In this document: piece by piece, positions 53,521 to 64,000 of the stretch
How positions within the stretch are numbered: position 1 is the stretch's first letter
How the letters are laid out: each line of letters starts with the position of its first letter
Assembly (NCBI GenBank): GCA_001599595.1
Contig: BCHH01000004.1
Location: 131,905 to 195,904, forward strand
Reading direction: 5' to 3'
DNA from: Beverwykella pulmonaria
Taxonomy: Eukaryota > Ascomycota > Dothideomycetes > Pleosporales > Melanommataceae
Length of the DNA stretch: 64,000 nt
Position numbers and translations under genes: made by a program
Notes under the pieces: generated by a model
Database searches by the model: none
What the model was told of the DNA's origin: nothing
Seen by the model: only the letters and a program-made list of their open reading frames with translations

Positions 53521-54230
53521 ATGGGCAACGCACAATCTACAATCCTCACACCGCCCTCGTTCGTCTATGACTTCGTAGTATAGCAGCGCGGCATGTTTTC
53601 GTCGCCGAACACGCTCGACATCCACACGAAAAACCTCGCTGCTTTCTCACCTCAACCTTTCTTCATTGCAGGATTTTTTGCTCCTCAGCAAGTGCTCCAG
53701 CTGCTTTGGCTGTGGAGGCTGTGGGAGGGGGACGGGACTGTGCAAGAAAGACAGGTGATGGAGAAGTTTGGATTCGTGTATGTGTTAGGTAATCTCTGGC
53801 CTTACTCGCCTGCGAAACTATACTGCCGGTGGTAGCCTGGATGTTCTTCTGGAACTGCAACGACCTTGTTACGAGCAACCTCTTCGTCATCCGTCAACAT
53901 CGCGACCATGCTCCCGCCACTCGACACGCGCTCTACCCCAACTTCCTCACGCACGTCGTCGCAAAGACGTTTGCAGGTATCGGAGTGCTGGATCTTCTTC
54001 ACAACACCTCCGCGGCGCACTTCCGCGATGTGCCTCCGAGCGATCTCGCCCAGGTGGGTACCTGTGTTGGATTCGCAGCGGAAGCTAGCGTGAGCGACTG
54101 GATCTTTGGAGGATGGATAGTATACGATCTCGTGGCGCTGAGCATGGGGCAGCATGGCGGACGAGCAAGATGGCTCGGAGGATATGCTGCAATAACGGCT
54201 AGTATAGCTGGGTTGAGGAACTGGCTCTAG
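53521..54230 (+). pseudogene. Fungal membrane protein gene with an in-frame stop
   Basis: The exons 53521-53788 and 53836-54230 (47-bp GT-AG intron) give a 220-codon frame starting MGNAQSTILTPPSFVYDFVV. It then meets TAG at codon 21 (53581), where a Trp codon seems likely. It continues FSSPNTLDIHTKNLAAFSPQ, PFFIAGFFAPQQVLQLLWLW, AWMFFWNCNDLVTSNLF, THVVAKTFAGIGVLDLLHNT and SDWIFGGWIVYDLVALSMGQ. Between about 53885 and 53945 another frame (SVNIATMLPPLDTRSTPTSS) looks more natural, suggesting two compensating indels. Translation from Met at 53593 could still give a shortened protein. It resembles uncharacterised fungal multi-pass proteins. Confidence 0.65.
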
Positions 54231-55603
54231 AAGGTACTGAGCTGTACTTTGTTTGCGGATTGGTTGTCGCTTATGGCTTGCAGTCCGACTTCGAAGCCTG
54301 AGGATGGGTAGATGGAAGCACTTTTTGCGATGCACGACTGAGTTTGGGTGTCCTTGCTGGACGTTGGGCTCCAAGTCGTGCAACAGACCACTCTCATCGT
54401 GTGCGTTTTGGTCATGTTCTGCATTCCCCACGTCTGAGGAGAACTTGCGGGACCGATGAGCGGATTTAGACCATGGGTGAAAGGATCAGCCTTGCTCTCC
54501 AAAGGCCTACTGTTTCTGCCAGCAGGTCATGGCAAAGACTAATGTTGTTCACGCTGGAGGAGCCAACGAACGTGTGGTGCCCGGTATGAAGGGCCGACCG
54601 TGAGGTGTGGAGTGTGGATTGTGGTGCAAAGGTCGTCGCGTGACGCAGATGCATTACGTTTCTGGCGCTGCGCTTCTCATCTACTTATATCTACTCCACG
54701 ATGCTTAACGATGTCGAGGATCGCCAGAGGCCAATGGCAGAGCGATGAGGCCCTCGACCAAAATGCCGCGTCGTCTGTCGTTCGGCATGTCACGCGCCTG
54801 CCCCATGGGCGCTAGCCGCGGCAGGTGTCGCGTGCTGAATAAAGGCTACACCACACCCGATAAGCTTTCGTTATCTCGCCCTCCCACACGCCCAACGACG
54901 AGCCCTCGGACAGCCGCCAATCTGGGGCCAGAGAGCCATGGGACGCCCGCTCTATCTCGATCGGGATATCCGAGCCCGCCGCCGGGGGATCGCCGTGCAT
55001 CCTGGATATGGCTCCCGCCGCCCTCTGACGCTGGTGTTGATGACCCTCAGCAGCGCTACCCTCCAGCCCGTACCGTCTCGGTCATTACATTGCGCCTGTT
55101 CTTCTTCGCGTCTGACATAGCGACTCTTGTGCTGCCCTCTTTGGGGTGCCTGTTGTGCTGTACCTGTTCCCGCTTCAACGCTCCAACGCTTCAACGCTGT
55201 ACAGCCCGAGATACAGATCCACATCAACGGCAGGGTGTCAAGAGCCTTTCATCGCACATACCGACTTTGGACATCCTTGGCCAACATTGAAGGAGATCAA
55301 AACGCAAAGCTCGACGCTCCCGGTCCCACGTCAGCTGAAGTCTGCGCTTTGAGGCTGCCACTGCGCCCTCGTGGCTGCGTCGCCGAACCACTCACCAGCT
55401 GAGCGCGACACCTGATCCGGCAACCCTCGCTAGCACTGCAAAGCCATTCGGGTCGTACATAAGACAAAGGGAAAAAGTAAAAGAGAGCCTAGAAAACGCT
55501 CATCTCTATATTCACACGTTGCCAGCGTCAGGATCAGTGTCCTTTTTATACCTACCGCCTCGCGCGTCGCTTACGAGAACGCCATCTCTGCGCCTATGAC
55601 AAC
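54231..55603. other. Intergenic, GC-rich
   Basis: A 181-codon plus-strand ORF (54745-55290) is compositionally simple (Pro/Arg/Ser) with no domain and probably reflects GC-rich promoter DNA of the next gene. Confidence 0.5.
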
Positions 55604-57121
55604 ATGCCACCCTACCTATCACCGCTGCACATAGCAGCACCGATGTTGCCGGACCGCTGCGAGCCTTCAAACGACTTCCTCTACCACGTCTCCGCTACCT
55701 TCCACACCTGCATCCCCACGAACCTCGCCCTCCTATCTACAGTCCTCGGAATCTGTAGCATCCTCTCCTGGCTGTTCGCACAGCTCCCGCAAATCTTCAA
55801 GAACCACCAACTGAAGTCGACGTCGGGGCTCAGTATATTCTTCTTAACGGAATGGATGTTGGGCGATCTGTCGAACCTGCTGGGTTCTCTGTTCACAAGG
55901 CAGGCCAAGTGGCAGGTCATTATCGCTGGCTATTACGTGTCGGTCGACTGTGCATTGGTGGCCCAGTGGATCTGGTACGAGCTTTTGAAGCACGGAAGGC
56001 CGCTGCGGCCTATTTGGGGACGCTTCAGTGGCGAGGACAGCAACGAGGGTGGTAATGGAGGCATGCATGCAGTGTGGGACGGCGTTAGTGTCAGCGAAAG
56101 CGGCTCCAGCACGCCCACGACTCCCACAGCTCTGAATCAATCTACCCTGGACAAGAAAGACATGCCTCTGCAAAGTCCAGGACGCAATATCCCACATCGC
56201 ACCAACCCCATGGATGCCTTCCGGATACCCAACTTTGCCAGATCTCCAAGTTCTACCAAAGAATCCTCGAGCATGCTCGGCACCCCTCCGCTTGGTTCCA
56301 CCCCAAACCGAACAGTCCAGCGTCTCGCAAGCTCTAGTTCCCCCATGCCCTCGCCAAAGACAGTTCTGTACATCTCGCTCATCATTGCCGTGCTCTCCAA
56401 CACCTCTACCGCAACTGCTATCAGCCCCTTTGCTCCCGCACCCTACAACTCTCTCCGCATCGCCTCAGACGTCGAAGCTTCCCCATCCGCCTCCGAAGTC
56501 GCCGGCAAGATCCTCTCCTGGATGAGCACCTTTCTTTACCTCGGCTCGCGACTCCCGCAGCTCTACAAGAACCATGTCAGGAAATCTACCGCCGGACTCA
56601 GTTCCTCGCTTTTCGCAGCGGCCTTCTTCGGGAACCTCTTTTACTCGACCTCTCTCTTCACCAACCCTTGTGCTTGGCACGAGTACGCACCAGGCGAGGG
56701 TGCAGGGTGGGTCGATGCTGAGGGTAGCGTACGCTCCGACTGGATCCTCCGTGCAACACCCTTCTTCCTTGGCGCTGCGGGTGTACTGATCATGGACGCC
56801 GCAGTCGGCTTCCAGTTCTGGTACTTCGGCGACAACGAGCCCCGCGGACGGCCAAAAGCTCGCGACGAGGAAGTCATTGTTGTCGTCAACAATGAGGGAA
56901 ATAGGCGGAAGAGAAGATTCCGCTGGCGACGCGTCAACGGTTGGATGAGGGGCTGGGTTCCAGCTGTGAGTGTTGCGGGCACGCCGAGCTTAAGCCGGGC
57001 TGCGACCCCTGCCGAGACGCCGAGAGGTGGGAGTCCGAGGCCGGATGAATTGAGGGGAGCATTAGATGAGGCGAGGGCGTTGCTGGGGACGAGCCCTAGA
57101 AGCTATGGAGGGACTTTGTAA
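55604..57121 (+). CDS. PQ-loop repeat vacuolar amino-acid transporter (Ypq/PQLC2-like)
   Basis: A single exon of 505 residues. The first PQ-loop is SWLFAQLPQIFKNHQLKSTS (about 55-74), followed by GLSIFFLTEWMLGDLSNLLG. The second is GSRLPQLYKNHVRKSTAGLS (about 312-331), followed by FGNLFYSTSLF. A long Ser/Thr/Pro-rich cytosolic linker (about 145-250) separates the halves, as in fungal Ypq proteins. A final helix FLGAAGVLIMDAAVGFQFWY and a basic tail follow. Such proteins export cationic amino acids from the vacuole. Substrate is inferred from the family. Confidence 0.9.
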   Translation: MPPYLSPLHIAAPMLPDRCEPSNDFLYHVSATFHTCIPTNLALLSTVLGICSILSWLFAQLPQIFKNHQLKSTSGLSIFFLTEWMLGDLSNLLGSLFTRQAKWQVIIAGYYVSVDCALVAQWIWYELLKHGRPLRPIWGRFSGEDSNEGGNGGMHAVWDGVSVSESGSSTPTTPTALNQSTLDKKDMPLQSPGRNIPHRTNPMDAFRIPNFARSPSSTKESSSMLGTPPLGSTPNRTVQRLASSSSPMPSPKTVLYISLIIAVLSNTSTATAISPFAPAPYNSLRIASDVEASPSASEVAGKILSWMSTFLYLGSRLPQLYKNHVRKSTAGLSSSLFAAAFFGNLFYSTSLFTNPCAWHEYAPGEGAGWVDAEGSVRSDWILRATPFFLGAAGVLIMDAAVGFQFWYFGDNEPRGRPKARDEEVIVVVNNEGNRRKRRFRWRRVNGWMRGWVPAVSVAGTPSLSRAATPAETPRGGSPRPDELRGALDEARALLGTSPRSYGGTL

Positions 57122-57869
57122 GATTCTGATGTTTACACATTGTTAATTCATGGGTGGCGTTGCATTTGCATTGCATTGCATTGGATCGGTTAGATTGGTT
57201 ATAGGGACGAGAGCATCTGCATTTTCCCTTGCTGGTTGAGTATTGTTATTGTCATCCTTATTGCATTTCCCCTCCTATCCAAACCCATAAAGTTTATTTT
57301 CCTTCGCATGCCTTTTATCTTTGAGTTGCATATGGCATGATAGACCGTACGAAATGTAATCAGTACTTGTAGTCAGAGCAGCTCGTTTTCACTACCAAAC
57401 ATTTGATCCTGTGCGCAATTCCACTCAGATGCCTAAGCAACCATGCTGAGCTTGCAAAACACGTGTTGTGTCTGCCACACAGGTCTTGCGTTAAACTTAT
57501 TGCATGCAATCACCATTATCACGTCGAGGTGCCCATCATCGTCATGCTAGTCTGTGCTTCGTTGTGCCTTCCGTCCAACTTCACTTCGAATTCTCCATAC
57601 CTCATCACCAACTTTAAGATTTAGGGGTAAATGTTGTATTGCCACAGCCAGTGACTGAATCAGTACTGCCAATACATGTTAGCGACAACTGCAAAGTGGG
57701 CAATGATACCTTCATTGTGCTCCTGTTTTGCTTGGTCCGCGGGTTCCGTTTTAAACCACTCACGCCAATTGAGAGTAGAAGTTTCAGGTATGTCTTAGCC
57801 AAAGATGCGGCAGGGATCTCATCTCTGCCTGCAAGGCCCTACCAGGCGACTGTGGTTGGAACGAGTTGA
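57122..57869. other. Intergenic
   Basis: A TTGCATTGCATTGCATTGGA short tandem lies at 57165-57184. No supported gene. Confidence 0.45.
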
Positions 57870-58740
57870 GCAAACTCTCCTCGGCTGAAATAGAGACATC
57901 GCTCGATGTCGTCAGCACCCTAGGTCACGGCTTTATAGGTCTAGTTGACGAAAAGGGCCAAATGTCGATCAAACATGTTTCGTTCGGAAAAGAGTTTTTC
58001 TCCTACCGTTCAAGAAGAAAAGATTCTCAAGATTGTGAGGGAGGAAGCCAAAGTGGTGGAGGGCTTCACACATACGCACATTGGACACATCAATGACACG
58101 TACGAGCACACTCCGAAATCGGGCATGCTAAGCTTCTCTCTTTCTCATACTTTCGGTAGGGGAAGGCGACTTAACTCGCTTCTTGCACAAGACCAACGAG
58201 TCCTGGACGTCTCTTGTCGAGGCCAGAATGTGGCTCACACGCTGGTTCTCGTGCTTGACATCGGCGTTGAGCTACATCCATGTCCAAGGTATCCGGCACT
58301 AAAATATCAAGCCTTCGAATATAGTCCATCTCCAAGATCACATATTCTTCACGGATTTCAGCTCCTCAAGTCGGTTCGATCCGGGATCGACAACGTCCAC
58401 GGCGAATCCCACTCGTGCTTCAGCACAGTACAGTGCTCATTCCACGACCATTACAAATCGCAAATAGCCAATCCTCTCAGCGTCGCCGCAATAGTCGTTG
58501 GTATTACCGTCCCATCCTTACAATGTACAAGGCTTCTCCTCGATGACTTGGAGAGGATCAAAGAGTTATTAAAAGAGGTGTTGGTGGCGTGTAGTTACAC
58601 TACAAGACACCAGGTGGAACTCGATTTAGTGGAACGAGATCTAGCGAGGCCCTTGTTTACGGAGACTGTTTTGGCACTCTTAACTACAAGACACCCACGT
58701 GTTCAAAGTCTCAAACGATGACACGGCGGTGTACAAGATT
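57870..58740 (+). pseudogene. Decayed fungal protein kinase
   Basis: The reading frame shifts several times, but kinase order is kept: SSAEIETSLDVVSTLGHGFI (glycine loop), EEKILKIVREEAKVVEGFTH and THIGHI, MWLTRWFSCLTSALSYIHVQ, then GIRH followed by TAA in place of Glu/Asp and NIKPSNI, and FFTDFSSSSRFDPGSTTSTA for the DFG region. Many stops follow. The Asp of the catalytic loop and the glycine of DFG are lost. It lies tail to tail with an intact SRPK gene but belongs to a different kinase group. Confidence 0.7.
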
Positions 58741-58754
58741 CGGGAGATTCGTAT

Positions 58755-60357
58755 TTAGGCATATTTGAGAGCTCTTATGCTCAGTCCTGAAACTTCGTTT
58801 GACAACCATGGTTCATTCAGCAACTCCTTCGGCGTCTTCCTCTCGCTTGGCTCATACTTCAGCATAGCTTCTAGAAATGCCCCAAACTGTTCGTAGTCAT
58901 TTACCGACATAGAGGTGTTTTTAGTTTGCGTAAGAAGATCTCGCAGTGAGTACGGATATAACTGCTTGATGTGCAACAAATTACCTGAAGGGTAAGGTTA
59001 GAAACGTTACAAGGTGATTTGGACTCGAGACACTTGCCATTTTCGTCAAAATACTTGCACGAAAACTTTCCTCTCTTTCGAACAGACGCCGGAATAGGAC
59101 CGAACAGTTCAATCATTTGAGCTATTTGATCTTCTTCGGCTGTCCAGACATCTTTCGGTCCGGATCTGCCTCGGAACAGCACTCTGCCCTGAATGAGTTC
59201 GTATATCTGCTCTTCGTGAGTAGGAGAGCTAACGATAGTTTGGGAGACGTACAACGCAAGCGAACCCCCACACATCAACACTATCATCCCATGGAGCGCC
59301 AAGAAAAACCTCAGGAGCACGAAGGGACGGTGGTTGTATCCAGTCGGTCAAGTGGTTGTCTTTCCAGGAGGCTGTATACAATGGATTAATTAAGTGTTCT
59401 AAGATGAAAGAAAAGGAGGTGAGTTACGAGCACTTACCAACGCCAAAGTCAGTGATCCTGATGTTGAGCTTCGAGGAGTCGGAGACTGAATCATTCACTA
59501 TTGACTGCGATATCAGACTAGAATTTTCCGGCTGATCGATGTTGGCTTGTTCCAATCTGATAAGATGGTCTTTAACGGCGTCATTAACATCCGGAATTTC
59601 GATTAGAATGTTATCAGGCTTGATATCTGCCGAGTAGTATCAGATATTAGTTCCACGAGAAGTAATGCTTAAAGAGCATACCTGTATGGATGACTCCACA
59701 GGAACCATGAAGCCAATCAAGGACATGCAGAACCTGTTCGGCAATTTGTCTTCCCAGGTGTACCGGGAGCCGTTTATTCGGAAAGCATTGTTGCAAATTG
59801 AAAACGCTCTGCCCCATGAGCTCTAGAACAAGACACAAATGGTTCCCATTCGGTCCTTCATGAACAAAACTGTTCAACAGGTGGACAACATGTTTGTAGC
59901 CTGGATGGCTGGGATTAGTTCGACTTATGTGTTGGAGGATGTCGAGTTCGTACACCGGTTTTAAGCTTCCATATGAATTGGCAGTCAAAATTTTCAACGC
60001 AACATGGCAGGGTGATTGGGAGCTGCTCATATTACTAGAATGAACCAGGCGAACACTGACGAAAACTTACGTCAAATCTTTGGCAAGCCAGACAGTAGAG
60101 TACACGCCGTAGCCGAGTTTGGAAATGATTTGGTATCTGTTGTTGAAGAGTTCCCCAAGGTGAACTGGATGATAGCCACCAGGACAGTAGTTTTCAGGTT
60201 TCTCTTCGGACGTCACAGAAGACGAGTTACGAGTCGTATGAGCATTACGAGGAATCAACCAAGAGAATGAAGAACGAATTGTTTCCATTTTTAGACGGTG
60301 AAGTCGAGAGGGGAGGTAACTCTGCATGCGCGAGAGACGTTGAGGGTATCGTAGCAT
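58755..60357 (-). CDS. SRPK-type serine/threonine protein kinase
   Basis: There are six exons: 60357-60071, 60034-59682, 59626-59438, 59371-59253, 59206-59038 and 58984-58755, totalling 448 residues in frame. The introns are 36, 55, 66, 46 and 53 bp. The last has a GC donor (GCAAGT...CAG) and the first is unusually short. Kinase motifs are GYGVYSTVWLAKD, HVALKILTANS, VIHTDIKPDNIL (HxD), ITDFGVASW (DFG) and APEVFLGAPWDDSVDVWGF. The HTDIKPDN loop and the APWD segment are typical of SR-protein kinases. It starts MLRYPQRLSRMQ, since the longer frame begins only at TTG. A spacer insert lies between the HxD and DFG parts, as in SRPKs. Substrates are unknown. Confidence 0.9.
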
Positions 60358-62083
60358 TTGTTGCGGGGTTGTCAATGGCGACGTGCTCGAGGACCAAATT
60401 TCCAATCTTCTGAGATCAGGGTGAGTACGCCATCGGCGGCTAATGTTTATTTTGAGATGGAGTTGACAGGCTTGAAGCGGAATTTCACGCGGCTACGCGC
60501 GCCGCACAGGATATAAATCTTGCCAAGGCCTGGCTGAGCAGCGAGTGAGCCGAAGTTGAGCCGAACGTAATTTTGCTTACAAACCGTGGATACGGCGCTA
60601 ATCAAAAGAGGAAGTGGGAGGAGGTCAATCGGTCGATAATATTTACACCACAATACGCTGCACCTCGCCAGAACTCTCGATATTGCGAAATTTTCAAATG
60701 TTCAAGATTCTTCATTTTACCATTTTCTAATTCAATTTGTGTAGCATTCAATGGTGGTCATTAACATTCACACGACTCCTACCCTTCAACCTCATTGAGT
60801 TATGGAGGATTGAAAGGAGGTGTAAGTTTCGCGATTGTGGTGTCGGTGGGTTGCCAAGAATCCATGCTGGGAGACTTTTGTCCTCCAACCACGCACCTAG
60901 CGCCTGGCTAATAAATAAACTAGATCCTGCTCCTGCGCCAATGATATTTGATCCTGCACCAGCGATCCTCTATCGTAATTTGAGACCAACAATCTCTGCG
61001 ACAATATACGGAAGCTCATGTACAGTTCCCCGTAGGAAGGTCTCTGGCTGGCCAAAGCAGCTCTCACGGGCCAGAAATCTTCATTTCCGCGATCTCACGA
61101 GCCATATTCAGCCCTAAATCCTACAATTCATTCATCAGAGATCCCGACAAATGCCTCATCAATTGATCAACCCCTCTGCCACGTGATTGCCCCATGTTGA
61201 CAGGCCGGGGGTGCCGGCATAAAGGTGACAGCTCTTGGTGGTACGACTGCTTTCTTGTTTCTATCCTGGGTATGTGTAAGACTTCTGTTCGTTAAGATTA
61301 CTAATTTAGTTTAAGCTTAATGTAAGCATAAACGTCGCGCACGGTCGCGAAACGAGAGAAGGATTCGAACTGCGGGTGGCTGCAACACGCGTGGTCTCTA
61401 CCTTTAAGACAGCCCCTTAAAGATCGCCAATTTTCCAAGCTTAACTAGAGTAGGGCAAGGGCGCACAGGTATTGCCAGGCTTGCTATATCGAATTAGAAG
61501 GAGAAGCATCATGAATTCTGTGCAGTTTGAAATGAGATATATTGTTGCATAAGGAAATCTCGAAAGATGATCTCTAAAACACTTCCGGATTCCTTACACT
61601 CGCAAAATTTAACGCATAAACCATTCTTTACACGATCATCTACTGTATTGGCGCTTTTGCGGAGGATTCGTTCCTTCGTCTAAGCCTTAGCACGGGTCAC
61701 TGGCGTACCTCTCAGAGCAGGTGATTGGCTAAATTCCCTGTTGTTAATCGTTTACAGGCCTTACAGATCTTTGCAGGCTACTCACGGCTTTAAAAAATAT
61801 ACTCCTCTTATTTCCTTTACGAGCTGCAATAGGGAGAGGCGTCAAGTATGCCTGCCCATTGGCCCTAACGCCAAAACAAAGCACACTAGCCGTCCATTTT
61901 GTAAGGGGACCAGAACCACAACCCCAGTCCTGTACGGTGCAGCAATCCGCCAGGAACGGTGGTGTCAGGCAGTCGACAACCACTCACATATAACAGAAAT
62001 CCTTTGTTTGGGGAACTTTTCATATAAGTAATCTTCTTTTGAGGCATAGATGCAAGCACTCAAGCCTAACATTTACTTTCAAG
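60358..62083. other. Intergenic, no gene supported
   Basis: This is a 1.7-kb gap between two divergent genes. A tRNA-like GGATTCGAAC segment (61361-61370, read on the reverse strand) does not fold into a tRNA. Short ORFs at 60737 and 61741 have no motifs. Confidence 0.5.
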
Positions 62084-64000
62084 ATGAAATTATCCACTCT
62101 TTTTTTCCAATCGTCATTCATTTTTCCCGCTTTGATTGTTCATGCCGTCGGTCAAGATTTCACAGTCCAAGCAGAGAAGCTGGTAGAATGGAACAGCTGC
62201 ACCGATAAACAGAAGCAAGAGGTTAGAGATGCGTGGGATGAAGCCATAGACATTGCATATGTTTCTAGTGGCAAGCTCGAATGGACTTTTCAAGCAGCAA
62301 GAGAATTTCTTGGAAATGAGAAAAAGAACGCACCTTATCAAGACACTATCAAAGGTAGAATAAATTTCCCAGAAAATATATGTTGGGCAATTCTGACGGT
62401 TAAATAGCTGTTCTCAACAACGCACACACATTTAAACGATCATATTGGTGGAATCCCTCGAATTGGAAAGCTTGGAAAACAGCCATACGCTGCGACGACT
62501 TCGACGGGACTTGTAAAAAGTATCCAACCGCTGCAGCATACACCATTAACCCAGGAAAGAGAGATGACCCAAAAAAGAAGGAAGTGACGAAAGACACGAT
62601 TGTTATCTGCCCAAAAGTATGGAAGGATAAGCCAACATGTGCAGCAGCTCTCGCAGAATTTGGAAGGCACACAAATCCTTCTAACAACCTTAATGACTTC
62701 CAGTGCAGAGGTAAGCTCACTTTTTATGTTGACAATTACTTTCCTATACTAAGTAACGTGCTAATTGGGGATTATCAATAGGTTATGTTATATTGCATGA
62801 GCTGTTTCACTTAGATTCTTTATCAAATATATCAAATGGTGGTCACATCAAGGACATTGATATCCGCTACCAGTCTGGCTTCGATCCTGTAGTAAGGTGG
62901 TATCCGGCATATACACCAACCCGAACAAAGGTTCTGGCTCTTTGGCCAAATGATGATTTGGGAAAATACATTGTCACAAACGGTAAGGCAGTACTTGTTT
63001 AACAACGACCACCGAGACGCAACTTGCTAATTGGATCATAGCTGATAACCTGGCTCAATACTCGCTCGCACGGTGGGTACAGATAAACCAGAGAATGTAA
63101 GTGCTGATGAATCGTGTTCTTGATCAAGATTACAGTTCTTATAAATATCTAGATATCCTCATCAGCCAAGGCCGGACGGCGTCCCTGACACTACTTATAC
63201 CCCGAGATTCTTTATCGAAAGCGACGATCCCGTCACCATAGACCCTCCTGCGCAGACTGGTATGCCAACATCAACCGAGCCACCCCCTGATCAAATTCTT
63301 GACTGCAACAACAAGGGGCAAATGGAATGGGCCACCGCGCCTTCAATATCTCAACCATTCGCTCAGAGCACAATCGAAAAATTCTGCAACAACATCAACA
63401 GCAAGAACATTGACGGGTTTGACGTGCCAGATGCCACTGGGACAAAGCTCTTTCTAGGAGCCCTCGCTCAAACTGACGATGCTTCGTGTACTGTGTTGAG
63501 AAAGAGAGCGGTATCACCAACCGAATGTAAAGAACAGCTTGGCAAAGTTATCAATGGTTGTGATACAAGCTCAATGAGTAGGAAGTTTGGCGGAATAAGT
63601 GCCACCAAATGCACGGCCTGGATCGTGCACATCAGCGGCCCTCGGGCCGCTGTAAAACAACCAGATGCACCGTGGTCATGTTCTCTATTGGTTGAGAATG
63701 ATTCCTTGGGCTGCGCTTGCACGGATGGTAAAGTGTACCCTATTGTTGATGAAGCTTGTCCCTATGACAAGGCGCCTACGGACCCTCCATCCTCGACACC
63801 AGGACCAGATCCTCGACCATCAATACCTGTTATACTGCCATCAATGCCTGTTGTAATGCCATTGCCGTCCTCAATATCGACTCCTCAAACAACACCGCCT
63901 GCTTCGGCTGCAGGCCAGCAAATTGCGGTGGCGTCATACATTCACCCCCTCGCTGACTCGGCCGCCTGGACTCGGTTGATTGGATACCCAAAGGACAAGG
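62084..64000 (+). CDS. Secreted zinc metallopeptidase (HExxH), truncated by window edge
   Basis: The exons are 62084-62354, 62408-62710, 62782-62982, 63042-63096 and 63153 onward, open to the right edge; all four introns are GT-AG and frames agree. The start gives a signal peptide (MKLSTLFFQSSFIFPALIVH, cleavage near AVGQ). The zinc motif HELFH lies in GYVILHELFHLDSLSN, with GGHIKDIDIRY downstream, as in zincin-type peptidases. Further on comes a second part with many cysteines (LDCNNKGQMEWATAP, ECKEQLGKVINGCDTSSM, CSLLVENDSLGCACTDG). Then a Pro/Ser/Thr-rich linker (PSSTPGPDPRPSIPVILPSM) begins, typical of secreted or wall-anchored fungal proteins. Which zincin family it belongs to, and the C-terminus, cannot be judged from this window. 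Confidence 0.8.

Noticed and set aside
54745..55290. 181-codon plus-strand ORF before the PQ-loop gene
   Set aside because: Low-complexity Pro/Arg/Ser composition, no homology pattern; more likely promoter DNA.
61340..61440. tRNA-like sequence on the reverse strand (TTCGAATCC box)
   Set aside because: The T-stem halves do not pair, no acceptor stem could be closed, and no plausible anticodon arm was found.

Overview
The window reads as nuclear DNA of a filamentous ascomycete (Pezizomycotina, possibly Dothideomycetes; the class is inference). Genes carry short GT-AG introns of about 36-77 bp with CTAAC/CTGAC-type branch sites. The proteins are typically fungal: a UstYa-family oxidase, an AA9 lytic polysaccharide monooxygenase, a GH76 mannanase, a Bre2/CclA COMPASS subunit and an alternative NADH dehydrogenase. 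Copies of repeats differ mainly by C-to-T and G-to-A changes, as expected from RIP (repeat-induced point mutation).

There are two compartments. Roughly 1-34 kb is gene-poor and repeat-rich. It holds solo LTRs with intact 5-bp target duplications, a hAT element with an 8-bp duplication, a 3.3-kb element with 52-bp terminal inverted repeats, pogo-like transposase relics, a 17-bp minisatellite, a transcription-factor pseudogene split by a solo LTR, and a polyketide synthase fragment. Islands of intact genes lie inside it. Roughly 34-64 kb is gene-dense: an RVT reverse-transcriptase-related cellular gene, GH76, an aromatic amino acid decarboxylase, bre2 divergent from enp1/bystin, AA9, alternative NADH dehydrogenase, an NmrA-like protein, DUF427, a PQ-loop transporter, an SRPK kinase beside a kinase pseudogene, and a secreted HExxH metallopeptidase that runs off the right edge.

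The most interesting locus is at 15.1-21.8 kb. A five-exon UstYa/DUF3328 gene with both HXXHC motifs is transcribed divergently from a two-exon, 90-residue secretory precursor. That precursor has three 17-residue repeats, separated by Arg-Arg sites of the kind Kex2 cuts. This is the architecture of dikaritin-type fungal RiPP pathways. A FAD monooxygenase and a seven-helix membrane protein flank the pair. The precursor had to be assembled by splicing and is not a single open reading frame. The repeat sequence matches no core peptide I know.

The second highlight is the intronless RVT gene, a domesticated reverse transcriptase of 899 residues with all catalytic aspartates in place.
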